Shown: piece by piece, positions 7,413-14,902 of the stretch | How the letters are laid out: every line of letters begins with the position of its first letter | Position numbering within the stretch: position 1 is the stretch's first letter | Source of the DNA: CAYXST01 sp964472495 | Lineage (GTDB): Bacteria; Patescibacteriota; Minisyncoccia; Portnoybacterales; UBA2143 | DNA length: 64,000 bases | Assembly: GCA_964472495.1 (NCBI GenBank) | Contig: CAYYLD010000002.1 | Coordinates: 1-64,000, forward strand | Direction of reading: 5' to 3' | Notes under the pieces: generated by a model | Database searches by the model: none | Told to the model about the DNA's origin: nothing | Seen by the model: only the letters and a program-made list of their open reading frames with translations | Program-made: the position numbers and the translations under genes

Positions 7413-7450
7413 TGTGGATAAATGTGGGGATAAGTGAATGAAATTGTGGA
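7413..7450 (+). promoter_or_regulatory. GTGG repeats upstream of mraZ, possible MraZ operator
   Basis: GTGG occurs at 7414, 7424 and 7446, in TTGTGGATAA, ATGTGGGGATAA and TTGTGGAAAA. MraZ proteins of other bacteria bind short G-rich direct repeats with about 10-bp spacing just upstream of their own gene. The first two copies here are 10 bp apart and lie between the -10 box and the start. One copy also matches a DnaA box (TGTGGATAA), so the assignment is tentative. Confidence 0.4.
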
Positions 7451-7455
7451 AAACT

Positions 7456-7887
7456 ATGCTTATCGGAGAATATAAACATACAGTTGATAGTAAGAAAAGA
7501 TTAGCCATTCCGGCTAAGTTCAGACGCTTTTTCAGTCAGGGAGCGGTGATTACTCGCGGCATTGATAATTGTTTGGTTCTTTATCCTTTGAAAGAATGGC
7601 AAACCATGGCCGACAAATTAGGTCGTTTACCGGCCAGTCAGATTGAGGCACGGGGATTCGCCCGAGTGATGTTAGCCGGAGCGATGGCTGTTCAGTTCGA
7701 TAAATTAGGACGGATTCTTATCCCGGATTATTTGAAAAAGTACGCTTCTTTGAAAAAGAATGCCGTTGTTATCGGTTTGTATAATCGTTTAGAAGTCTGG
7801 TCCGGAGAGAAATGGGATGTTTACAAGGGAAGAGCGGAAAAAGAAGTCGGTGATTTGGCCTCTAAATTAGGAGAATTAGGCCTGTAG
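7456..7887 (+). CDS. mraZ: Transcriptional regulator MraZ
   Basis: Two AbrB-like swapped-hairpin domains. IGEYKHTVDSKKRLAIPAKF is the first DNA-binding repeat and AVQFDKLGRILIPDYL the second. MraZ is the autoregulator at the head of the division and cell-wall cluster. I start it at ATG 7456 (MLIGEY), which matches the family N-terminus; ATG 7438 would add MKLWKT. There is no clear Shine-Dalgarno sequence. rsmH follows after one base. A good promoter and repeated GTGG motifs lie upstream. Confidence 0.9.
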   Translation: MLIGEYKHTVDSKKRLAIPAKFRRFFSQGAVITRGIDNCLVLYPLKEWQTMADKLGRLPASQIEARGFARVMLAGAMAVQFDKLGRILIPDYLKKYASLKKNAVVIGLYNRLEVWSGEKWDVYKGRAEKEVGDLASKLGELGL

Positions 7888-7888
7888 C

Positions 7889-8764
7889 ATGCACCAGCCA
7901 GTCCTCTTAAAAGAGATTTTAGAATATCTTAATCCAAAACCAGGCCAGAATTTTATTGATTGTACCATTGGCTTGGCTGGTCATGCTTTATCTATTGCTC
8001 GAAGAATTCTCCCTCAGGGAAAAATCTTGGGCATTGAATTAGATAAAAAAGTTCTAAAAGAGCTCAGTCAGATTATCGCTGGGCAGGAAAATATTATTTT
8101 AAAACAAGGCAATTTCGCTCATTTAGAAAAAATTGTCGACCAAATTGATTTCCGACCGATTAATGGCATTCTCTTTGATCTAGGCATGTCCTCTTGGCAA
8201 ATCGAAGAGAGTGGCCGCGGCTTTTCCTTCCAAAAAGACGAACCCTTGTTAATGTCCTATCAGGCCGGAGGATTGACTGCCGAGAAAATAGTCAATCAGT
8301 GGCCGGAGGAAGATCTGTTTAAGATTCTAGGAGAATACGGCCAGGAAAGATACGCCCGGAAAATCGCTCAACGAATTAGCCAAGTCAGACAAATCCAGCC
8401 GATAAAAACAACTAAGCAATTAGTAGAAATTATTGCGAGGGCGACACCGGCTCAATACCATCATCAAAGAATTCATTTGGCTACCCGGACGTTTCAAGCC
8501 CTACGTATAGCCGTCAATGATGAGCTCAATAATTTAAAAGAGGCCTTACCCCAAGCCTTAGAAATTTTAGAAAGAGAAGGCCGGCTGGGCATTATCTCTT
8601 TCCACTCTTTGGAAGATAGAATAGTCAAAAATTTCTTCCGTCAGGCCGCTCAAAGAGGAAATCTAAAAATTTTGACCAAGAAACCGGTCAGGCCCAGCCA
8701 AGAAGAGGTGATTTCTAACCCGCGCAGTCGCAGCGCCAAACTGCGGGTCGCTTCAAAACAATGA
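7889..8764 (+). CDS. rsmH: 16S rRNA m4C1402 methyltransferase
   Basis: RsmH (MraW) N4-methylates C1402 of 16S rRNA. Typical features: MHQPVLLKEILEYL at the N-terminus, the SAM loop FIDCTIGLAGHA, FDLGMSSWQIE, and C-terminal ISFHSLEDRIVKNFF with the basic SRSAKLR end. The 291 residues match the family. The canonical DGTxGxGGH loop has become DCTIGLAGHA. It is one base after mraZ and overlaps ftsL by four bases (ATGA), the usual operon order. Confidence 0.93.
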   Translation: MHQPVLLKEILEYLNPKPGQNFIDCTIGLAGHALSIARRILPQGKILGIELDKKVLKELSQIIAGQENIILKQGNFAHLEKIVDQIDFRPINGILFDLGMSSWQIEESGRGFSFQKDEPLLMSYQAGGLTAEKIVNQWPEEDLFKILGEYGQERYARKIAQRISQVRQIQPIKTTKQLVEIIARATPAQYHHQRIHLATRTFQALRIAVNDELNNLKEALPQALEILEREGRLGIISFHSLEDRIVKNFFRQAAQRGNLKILTKKPVRPSQEEVISNPRSRSAKLRVASKQ

Positions 8765-9090
8765 CTAGCTATATTAAATCAAAAAGGATTTGCCCGGCTA
8801 GACAAAATCAAGGTTTAGCTATTTTGAGTATTTTAATTATTTTGGCTATTTTTTGCCTAGGATTTTTTTATATTATTCAGACCAATGGTTTGGTTAAATC
8901 TAGCTATCAAATTCGTCAACAAGAAGAATATCTTAGAGAATTAGAGGTCGAGAGTCAGCAATTGGAAACAGAGATAGCTAATTGGCAATCGCCAGCCAAT
9001 TTAGAGGAATTGATTAAATCTCTTAATTTAGTTGAGGGAGGTGAGGCTATTTATTTAGGAGAAGAAACAGCTGTGGCCGTTAAAGAATAG
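8761..9090 (+). CDS. ftsL: FtsL-like cell division protein
   Basis: A bitopic protein of 109 residues: short basic cytoplasmic tail, one transmembrane helix (19-39), then a periplasmic coiled coil (LRELEVESQQLETEIANWQ). Sequence identity in this family is low. The call rests on topology and on position between rsmH and the division transpeptidase. It overlaps rsmH by four bases. It would help recruit FtsW and FtsI to the septum. Confidence 0.7.
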   Translation: MTSYIKSKRICPARQNQGLAILSILIILAIFCLGFFYIIQTNGLVKSSYQIRQQEEYLRELEVESQQLETEIANWQSPANLEELIKSLNLVEGGEAIYLGEETAVAVKE

Positions 9091-9100
9091 ATGAATATTT

Positions 9101-10822
9101 ATGAGTCACTGGCGGATTTCATTGTTAATAATTATTATTTTTCTCATCGGCGGCGGAATTCTAGGCCGCTTATTTTCTCTCCAAATTTTACAATATGATT
9201 ATTATTACGCTTTGGCTCAAGACCAGCATGACATTTATCAAGATTTATTTCCGCAAAGAGGCGAAATCTTTATTCAAGATTTAGCTGATAGTCGGCGAAA
9301 TAATCAGCCCAATTATTCTCCCTTGGCCATTAATAAAGAATTTTATCAGGTCTATGTTACTCCTAAAGAAATAGCTGATGACCAAAAGGATGATTTAGCT
9401 AATAAATTAGCCGAGCTTTTAGAATTAGATAAAGAGACCATTTTAGAAAGAATAAATAAAAAGGATGACCCCTACGAGCCGATTAAACACAAAGTCAGTC
9501 AGGAAATAGCTCAGACAATAACTGATTGGCAGATTGACGGCTTGGCTACTGTTCCAGAAACTTGGCGATATTATCCTAACGGCTCTTTGGCTTGTCATTT
9601 AACTGGCTTTGTCGGTTTTGAGGAGGAGAAAAAGATTGGTCAATATGGTTTAGAAGGCTATTACGAGGACGAACTGAAAGGCGTACCAGGTTTCTTAAGC
9701 GGCAAGAAAGATACCAGTGGTTATTGGATTCCCTCGTTGAAGCAAGAGTTTGAGCTAGCTCAAGATGGCTCTGACCTTATTTTAACGGTTGACCAGAATA
9801 TCCAGTTTAAGGCGGAAAAAGAATTAAAGCAATTAGTTGAGCGCTGGCAGGCGGCCGGCGGGACGATTATTGTTATGGAGCCGGCCAGCGGAGCTATCCG
9901 GGCCATGGCCAGCTGGCCAACTTTTGATCCTAATCAGTATAACCAGGTAGAGGATGTTGGTATTTTTCTAAATCCGGCTATTCAAAAAGTTTATGAGCCG
10001 GGTTCGGTTTTTAAACCGATTACCATGGCGGCTGGTTTAGACAGCGGCCGGATTGCTCCCCAAACTGTTTACCAAGACGAAGGACAAATTAGAATCAAAG
10101 GAAGCACCATCAGTAATGTTGATGGCAGAATCTATGGCCAGCAAACAATGACTCAGGTTTTGGAGAAATCAATTAATACCGGAGCCGTCTTCGTCCAGCA
10201 GAAAATCGGCCAGGATATTTTCCGAGATTACGTTCAGCGATTTAATTTTGACCGGCCAACTGGTGTTGACTTAATAGGCGAAGTAGGCGGCAATATTTCT
10301 AATTTGTTCACCGGTCGGGAAATTAATTTAGCGACTATTTCTTTCGGTCAGGGAATTACGGTTACACCCTTGGGATTAATTACGGCTATCGGAGCGATTG
10401 CTAATCAGGGTAAATTGATGCAGCCCTATTTGGTGGAGGGAATAATTAAGAGTGACGGTCAGGAAATTGATCGGGAACTCAAAATAGTCAGAGAAGTTAT
10501 TTCTCCCCAAACGGCTGGAGAATTAACTAAAATGATGGTTAGTGTAGTTGAAAATGGTTTTGGTCAACCGGCCAGAGTGGCTGGCTATAATATTGCCGGT
10601 AAGACGGGGACAGCTCAAGTGGCTGATTTGGAAGAAGGCGGTTATTCCGAAGAAACTATCCATACTTTTGTTGGTTTCGCCCCGGCTTTTAATCCTCGAT
10701 TCATTATTTTAATCAAGTTAGACGAGCCTCAGGGGATCAGCTTTGCCGCCGATTCAACCAGTCCGGTTTTCAAAAAAATGGCCGAATATTTGTTTAATTA
10801 TTTGGAGATACCGCCGCAATGA
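9101..10822 (+). CDS. ftsI: Division-type transpeptidase (PBP2/FtsI family)
   Basis: A class B penicillin-binding protein of 573 residues that cross-links peptidoglycan. N-terminal transmembrane anchor (7-27), dimerisation or pedestal domain, then the transpeptidase domain with SVFK (S302, K305), SIN (357-359) and KTGT (501-504). It lies ten bases after ftsL, as in dcw clusters. There is no PASTA domain. The stop codon is followed after three bases by family A repeat copy 1. Confidence 0.92.
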   Translation: MSHWRISLLIIIIFLIGGGILGRLFSLQILQYDYYYALAQDQHDIYQDLFPQRGEIFIQDLADSRRNNQPNYSPLAINKEFYQVYVTPKEIADDQKDDLANKLAELLELDKETILERINKKDDPYEPIKHKVSQEIAQTITDWQIDGLATVPETWRYYPNGSLACHLTGFVGFEEEKKIGQYGLEGYYEDELKGVPGFLSGKKDTSGYWIPSLKQEFELAQDGSDLILTVDQNIQFKAEKELKQLVERWQAAGGTIIVMEPASGAIRAMASWPTFDPNQYNQVEDVGIFLNPAIQKVYEPGSVFKPITMAAGLDSGRIAPQTVYQDEGQIRIKGSTISNVDGRIYGQQTMTQVLEKSINTGAVFVQQKIGQDIFRDYVQRFNFDRPTGVDLIGEVGGNISNLFTGREINLATISFGQGITVTPLGLITAIGAIANQGKLMQPYLVEGIIKSDGQEIDRELKIVREVISPQTAGELTKMMVSVVENGFGQPARVAGYNIAGKTGTAQVADLEEGGYSEETIHTFVGFAPAFNPRFIILIKLDEPQGISFAADSTSPVFKKMAEYLFNYLEIPPQ

Positions 10823-10825
10823 AAA

Positions 10826-10990
10826 AGTTCCTCCTAACCACTTCTCGAAAACACCTCGGCCGAGAACCAGTTTGTATTCCATTTAGGTTGTTGCCTCGGC
10901 TCGGAGATGACAAAAGCAGAACTTTTCTTCACTTCCACAAACAGGCAAAGCTTTTATCATCTACGTTTCTCGAAATGGTTAGGAGGAACT
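10826..10990 (-). repeat. Family A three-stem palindromic element, copy 1 (minus)
   Basis: Outer arms AGTTCCTCCTAACCA (10826-10840) and TGGTTAGGAGGAACT (10976-10990) are perfectly complementary. Inside, AGATGACAAAAG (10905-10916) pairs with CTTTTATCATCT (10951-10962), and CCTCGGCCGAG pairs with CTCGGCTCGG. Read on the minus strand, the order and core sequences match copies at 33.5, 38.2 and 61.7 kb. The 63-codon frame that spans it is an artefact of the repeat. It lies between ftsI and murF. Confidence 0.8.
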
Positions 10991-10997
10991 CTCGAAG

Positions 10998-11006
10998 TGA
11001 TATAAT
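10998..11006 (+). promoter_or_regulatory. Extended -10 promoter before murF
   Basis: TGATATAAT (TG at 10998-10999, TATAAT at 11001-11006) just outside the right arm of the family A element. No good -35 is visible; that position falls in the repeat arm. Confidence 0.45.
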
Positions 11007-11053
11007 TTAATGCGAGTACGAAAACCGTTCTTGTGCTTGTAACTAGGCAAATT

Positions 11054-12334
11054 ATGAGACGAATTCTTCAATATATTCTTAAGATATTAGCTAAAATAGT
11101 TCTCTGGAAATACCAACCGGAAATTGTTGGCGTGACCGGTAGCGTTGGCAAGACCGGCACCAAAGAGGCGATTTATCAGGTGCTCAAAAAAGAATTTAAG
11201 ATTCGCCGCAATATGAGGAATTACAATAACGAGATAGGCGTTCCTTTGACTATTCTGGGATTGGAAACAGCCGGCCGTTCAATAATGGCTTGGTTGAAAA
11301 ACTTTCTTAAGGCAATATCTATTATTTTAACCGATAAAGATTATCCTGAGATTTTGATTTTGGAAATGGGCGTGGATAAGCCGGGCGATATGAAATATTT
11401 GCTTGACTTTATCCCGGTTAAGATAGGCGTTATTACGGCCATTGGTCAATTCCCGGTTCATTTAGAGTTTTTCCCCGAGAAAGATAAATTAATTCAAGAA
11501 AAAGCTCTTTTGGTCAAATCTTTGACTAAAAAAGGATTGGCTGTTTTGAATTACGACGATTTGTCAGTTAGAGAAATAGGCGACCAGTTGTCTTCAGGCG
11601 CCCCGGTAATCTATTACGGAATGGGTCAAGCAGCTGATTTGAAAATTTTGAGTTACGAATTATTTATTAAAGATTTTAAAAAAGATGACTTTGGAATCAG
11701 TTTCAAGTTGGAATATCAGGGTAGTTTTGTGCCAGTCAGATTAGATAAAGTTTTAGGTAGACAACAGGCCTATGCTACGGCCGCCGCCGCCGCCGTTGGC
11801 TTACATTTTGGCCTCAATTTAGTTAAAATCTCAACGGCTCTGCGGAAATACCGCTCTTTGGCTGGCCGGACTAAGATAATCAAGGGAATTAAGGGTAGTT
11901 GGTTAATTGATGATAGTTATAATTCTTCGCCAACGGCTGCTTTGGCCGCTCTGGAAATTTTAGAAGAATTTCCTTCAGAGATAGATGGCCAAAGAACAAA
12001 GAAAATAGCTGTCTTGGGGGATATGTTGGAATTAGGTCCGGATACCGAAGCGGCTCATCGTCAGGTTGGCCAGCGGGCAGCCGATACAATTGATTTGCTT
12101 TTAACCATCGGTTCGCGGGCTCGTTTTATAGCTGACCAGGCTCGTCAACAAGGAATGGCTAAGGAGAAAATATTTGAATTTTCCCAGCCGGCTGAAGCGG
12201 CTTTGGCTTTACAAGAAAGATTGGCAGCTGGCGACATTGTCTTGATTAAAGCTTCCCGAGCTATCCATTTGGAAGAAGTCGTTAAGGAAGTTATGGCTTA
12301 TCCTGAAAAAGCCGATAAATTGCTGGTTAAATAA
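11054..12334 (+). CDS. murF: UDP-MurNAc-tripeptide-D-Ala-D-Ala ligase-like protein (MurF)
   Basis: A Mur ligase that adds D-Ala-D-Ala to the UDP-MurNAc-peptide in the cytoplasm. Visible are the P-loop GVTGSVGKTGTKEA, central-domain LILEMG, and the C-terminal domain with WLIDDSYNSSP and AVLGDMLELG, both typical of MurF. An unusual N-terminus replaces the first uridine-binding domain with about 25 hydrophobic residues before the P-loop. ATG 11054 is preferred; GTG 11033 would add seven residues. No Shine-Dalgarno sequence. The amino acid specificity is inferred. Confidence 0.85.
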   Translation: MRRILQYILKILAKIVLWKYQPEIVGVTGSVGKTGTKEAIYQVLKKEFKIRRNMRNYNNEIGVPLTILGLETAGRSIMAWLKNFLKAISIILTDKDYPEILILEMGVDKPGDMKYLLDFIPVKIGVITAIGQFPVHLEFFPEKDKLIQEKALLVKSLTKKGLAVLNYDDLSVREIGDQLSSGAPVIYYGMGQAADLKILSYELFIKDFKKDDFGISFKLEYQGSFVPVRLDKVLGRQQAYATAAAAAVGLHFGLNLVKISTALRKYRSLAGRTKIIKGIKGSWLIDDSYNSSPTAALAALEILEEFPSEIDGQRTKKIAVLGDMLELGPDTEAAHRQVGQRAADTIDLLLTIGSRARFIADQARQQGMAKEKIFEFSQPAEAALALQERLAAGDIVLIKASRAIHLEEVVKEVMAYPEKADKLLVK

Positions 12335-12367
12335 GTAAAGCGAGTAAATCAGTGAAACAGATTTAAC

Positions 12368-12470
12368 CGGGGCGTTCCTTAAAACTACGTCCTTGCTCAA
12401 CGATTCTCTTGAAATATTCCTTTGTCGTAGGATTAAAGATGGAAAGGACGTAGTTTTAAGGAACGCCCCG
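12368..12470. repeat. 103-bp terminal-inverted-repeat hairpin element
   Basis: Perfect 27-bp inverted arms (12368-12394 and 12444-12470, beginning CGGGGCGTTCCTTAAAAC) enclose 49 bp that do not match families A to C clearly. No coding capacity. It sits between murF and tRNA-Glu. It resembles a MITE or a self-folding palindrome. Confidence 0.65.
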
Positions 12471-12523
12471 AATGCCCTCTTCGATAAATGGACAAATTCG
12501 GTTATTTGTGTTAAATTAAAAGT

Positions 12524-12596
12524 GGCCCCATCGTCTAGTGGCCTAGGACATATGCTTCTCAGGCATAAAACCGGGGTTCAACTCCCCGTGGGGCTG
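12524..12596 (+). tRNA. tRNA-Glu (CTC)
   Basis: Acceptor GGCCCCA/TGGGGCT, D-arm GTCTAGTGGCCTAGGAC, anticodon stem TATGC/GCATA with loop TTCTCAG (anticodon CTC), T-arm CGGGG-TTCAACT-CCCCG, discriminator G12596. CCA is not encoded. It is followed immediately by a family C hairpin cluster. Confidence 0.94.
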
Positions 12597-12598
12597 CG

Positions 12599-12728
12599 TA
12601 ATTTTTGTCTAAAATTTGTTTTAGCAACAAAAATTATGTCTGCCTATGGCGGACCATGCCTAGGTTGGGCGGCTCGCCAAAGGCGAGCGCTCAAATTTAT
12701 AACCAAATCATAGATTTGGGTAAATTTG
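12599..12728. repeat. Family C/B-like hairpin cluster, copy 3
   Basis: Directly after tRNA-Glu come three hairpins: TAATTTTTGT/ACAAAAATTA (12599-12636), CTCGCC-AAA-GGCGAG (12673-12687), and CAAATTTA/TAAATTTG (12692-12728) enclosing CCAAATC-ATA-GATTTGG. GCCTATGGCGGACCATGCC (12642-12660) resembles the CGCCTATGGCGAGACCATGC core of the family B copy at 13.4 kb. The last stem ends a few bases before the Shine-Dalgarno sequence of the next gene and might affect its translation. Confidence 0.55.
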
Positions 12729-12752
12729 ACGAGAGGAGGTGAAAAAAAATAA

Positions 12753-13013
12753 ATGGCTGAAGAAAAATTAATCGGCAAGGTAACCCACTATTTTACTAAT
12801 ATCGGTGTGGCCGTGGTTGAAATTACCGGCGGCGAGTTAAAAGTGGGCGATAAAATCCATATTAAAGGAGCGACCAGCGACTTTGAACAGAATATCGATT
12901 CAATGCAGATAGAACACGAAAGTATTGAGACAGCTAAGAAAGGTCAGGCGATTGGCTTAAAAGTTGAACAGCAAGCCAGGGAAGGCGACGAGGTTTGTAA
13001 GGTGGTTGAATAA
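12753..13013 (+). CDS. Translation-factor-like beta-barrel protein
   Basis: An 86-residue protein made only of an EF-Tu domain II-like beta-barrel (GKVTHYFTNIGVAVVEI, LKVGDKIHIKG, QAIGLKV, EGDEVCKV). Stand-alone proteins of this kind are usually annotated as translation elongation factor-like; a definite function is not known. It has one of the strongest Shine-Dalgarno sequences in the window (GAGAGGAGGTG, 12731-12741), unlike neighbouring core genes. Confidence 0.75.
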   Translation: MAEEKLIGKVTHYFTNIGVAVVEITGGELKVGDKIHIKGATSDFEQNIDSMQIEHESIETAKKGQAIGLKVEQQAREGDEVCKVVE

Positions 13014-13067
13014 TTAAGTGTCCTGGGCGGAATAAAGAATCTCAAAAATATTTGGCGATGGGCTTTT

Positions 13068-14183
13068 TTGCTTCGCTCAGGATTAAATTATAAAATTTCT
13101 TTTAAATGCCGAAAAAAAACTAGCGCCTTAGTCCTCTTTTCCGGAGGCCTGGATTCTATATTAGCGGTTAAACTTCTTCAAGAACAACGAATTAAAGTAA
13201 CTGGCTTAGTTTTTGTCAGTTATTTTTTTGACAGTCAATTAGCCGCCAAAGCCGCTAAAGAATTAAAAATTGAGCTTAGGACAGTTGATTTTTCAGAGGA
13301 ACACTTAAAAATAGTCAAAAAACCGAAGTACGGTTATGGTAAGACGATGAATCCCTGTCTAGACTGCCATGTTTTAATGTTGAAGAAAGCCAAAGAGATA
13401 GCCGGAATAGGACGAAGGCTTTCATCGAACGCGGAAATCCCCAGCGAGGATTTCCGCTCTTGCGGATTGCTCGCTCCTCGCCTATGGCGAGACCATGCCC
13501 GCTCGCAATCCGATGTCGCTGAAAGCCTTCATCCTATTCCTAAATTGGCTAAATTTGATTTTATTGCTACTGGTGATGTTTTAGGGGAACGGCCGATGTC
13601 GCAGAATAAGCAGGCCCTGGAATTGATTGAAAAAGAGTCGGGCTTAAATGGTTATCTGTTGCGTCCTTTATCAGCTAAATTATTGGAGCCGACTGTTCCA
13701 GAAAAAAAAGGATTAGTTGACAGGAGTAAATTATTAGATATTTCTGGTCGTAGTCGTCAAAAACAAATGGCTTTAGCTAAAAAATGGGGAATTAAAGAAT
13801 ATCCAACCCCAGCCGGTGGCTGTCTGCTGACTGACCCTCAATTCGGTCAACGACTCAAAGAGTTATTGGCTAAATGGCCTGACGCTCAAGGCAATGATAT
13901 TCAATTATTAAAATTAGGCCGTCACTTTTGGATTGGTCCCACTTTGGAAGAAGCTCAAAACAGGATGAGGGACAATAAAATTATTGTCGGTCGCAATGAA
14001 ACAGAGAATAAAAGGATTAAGGAATTGGCCCAAAAAGGCGACTTAGTTATTGAACCAAAGGATTTTGCCGGACCGACTATTTTAATCCGGGGCAAAACCA
14101 AGTTGCTTAAAGAAAGTCTGGCTGAAGCTAAAGAATTAATGGTTAAGTATTCGCCCAAGTTAAGGAAGGAATTAGGACATTGA
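13068..14183 (+). CDS. PP-loop tRNA thiolation-type protein with in-frame palindrome
   Basis: An adenylating PP-loop protein related to ThiI/MnmA-type tRNA thiouridine synthases. The PP-loop is SGGLDS (25-30), a Cys pair lies in NPCLDCH (95-101), and a C-terminal region (PTILIRGK and following) resembles the NFACT/DUF814-like segment of such proteins. Residues about 114-158 have no family counterpart and are encoded by a family B element (13404-13540) that keeps the frame. The start is uncertain: TTG 13068 is the only plausible codon upstream of the PP-loop. The exact modification is not known. Confidence 0.75.
   Translation: MLRSGLNYKISFKCRKKTSALVLFSGGLDSILAVKLLQEQRIKVTGLVFVSYFFDSQLAAKAAKELKIELRTVDFSEEHLKIVKKPKYGYGKTMNPCLDCHVLMLKKAKEIAGIGRRLSSNAEIPSEDFRSCGLLAPRLWRDHARSQSDVAESLHPIPKLAKFDFIATGDVLGERPMSQNKQALELIEKESGLNGYLLRPLSAKLLEPTVPEKKGLVDRSKLLDISGRSRQKQMALAKKWGIKEYPTPAGGCLLTDPQFGQRLKELLAKWPDAQGNDIQLLKLGRHFWIGPTLEEAQNRMRDNKIIVGRNETENKRIKELAQKGDLVIEPKDFAGPTILIRGKTKLLKESLAEAKELMVKYSPKLRKELGH
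13404..13540. repeat. Family B three-stem palindrome inserted in frame
   Basis: Outer arms 13404-13424 (GGAATAGGACGAAGGCTTTCA) and 13520-13540 pair with one mismatch. Inner stem 1 is GCGGAAATCC/GGATTTCCGC (13431-13457). Inner stem 2 is CGGATTGC/GCAATCCG (about 13463-13512), capped by CTCGCC-TAT-GGCGAG. The core matches the element at 47.5 kb, with compensatory changes. It is translated as part of the PP-loop protein without a stop. Confidence 0.8.
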
Positions 14184-14207
14184 CAAATCATTAAAAGGGT
14201 GTATAAT
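14180..14207 (+). promoter_or_regulatory. Promoter for the 182-aa gene
   Basis: TTGACA (14180-14185), a 16-base spacer, TATAAT (14202-14207). Both hexamers are consensus. A leader of about 53 bases with AAGGAGGT precedes ATG 14267. Confidence 0.75.
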
Positions 14208-14266
14208 ATAGATAGTTGTTTAATAGAGAAATTAATTGACTGAAATATAACTGAAGGAGGTTAAAG

Positions 14267-14815
14267 ATGGAAGGGAATAATCTGGAGAAGACCGATTTGG
14301 AGGAATGTAAATTTATGCCGATTCACGATGATATCCGAGACTTAGAATTCGCCATAGGGATAGTTTTTGCCTCAAGTGTTCAGCCAGAGTTGATTCCGGG
14401 AGCCATCCTGAAGATAGGAGAGTTCTCCAGTTGGAATCCTAAGGGAGAAGGCGGGAGACCAAAGAAATTCTACGCTTGTCATATCAGGGGTGTTTGTGCT
14501 CTGTATGCTCCTTTCCGAAAGGAGATGTATGCTGAGTTGACCCTTCATCGGACTAGCAGGACGCCTAAATTTCTTTTTGGAAGAAGAGGTGAAGGAAAAC
14601 CTTTTACTTTTCAGAAAGACAAAGACCATCTTCCTCTAAGGGTTTACCGTAACGCCCAGGCACCTTCGGGCTGGTATTTCAAGCCGCTTTTCATTATGGC
14701 TGAAAGCAGCGGTATTACCCATCTGATCAAGATATCGGTCGACTGGCTGATGAAAGATAGAATCAGGATTATCTTTCTGGACGCCAGTAAGCCGCCTCCG
14801 TTTCTGCGTATCTAA
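14267..14815 (+). CDS. Hypothetical protein, 182 aa
   Basis: A soluble protein with no recognised domain. It is rich in aromatic and basic residues in the middle (GRPKKFYACHIRGVCALYAP), and has no signal peptide or transmembrane helix. Expression signals are unusually complete for this window: consensus promoter, AAGGAGGT eight bases before the ATG, and its own intrinsic terminator. It stands alone between the PP-loop gene and lgt. It belongs to a set of orphan genes here with the same signal layout. Confidence 0.65.
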   Translation: MEGNNLEKTDLEECKFMPIHDDIRDLEFAIGIVFASSVQPELIPGAILKIGEFSSWNPKGEGGRPKKFYACHIRGVCALYAPFRKEMYAELTLHRTSRTPKFLFGRRGEGKPFTFQKDKDHLPLRVYRNAQAPSGWYFKPLFIMAESSGITHLIKISVDWLMKDRIRIIFLDASKPPPFLRI

Positions 14816-14833
14816 TTCTTGATATCCAAAAGC

Positions 14834-14870
14834 TGGCCGGCAATCTTTCTTTAGGATTGCCGGCCATTTT
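14834..14870 (+). terminator. Intrinsic terminator
   Basis: Stem TGGCCGGCAATC/GATTGCCGGCCA (14834-14845 with 14855-14866), followed by TTTTTAAT. It closes the 182-aa gene. Confidence 0.85.
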
Positions 14871-14886
14871 TAATATCTGATTAAAA

Positions 14887-14895
14887 TGATACAAT
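14887..14895 (+). promoter_or_regulatory. Extended -10 promoter of lgt, leaderless
   Basis: TGATACAAT (TG 14887-14888, TACAAT 14890-14895) lies seven bases before ATG 14903, so transcription should start at or beside the start codon. No clear -35. Confidence 0.5.
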
Positions 14896-14902
14896 AAATT
14901 TA

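Noticed and set aside
10819..11010. 63-codon frame after ftsI
   Set aside because: It lies over the family A palindrome and has no protein-like composition.
12393..12713. 106-codon frame spanning tRNA-Glu
   Set aside because: It runs through the inverted-repeat element, the tRNA and the hairpin cluster; not a gene.
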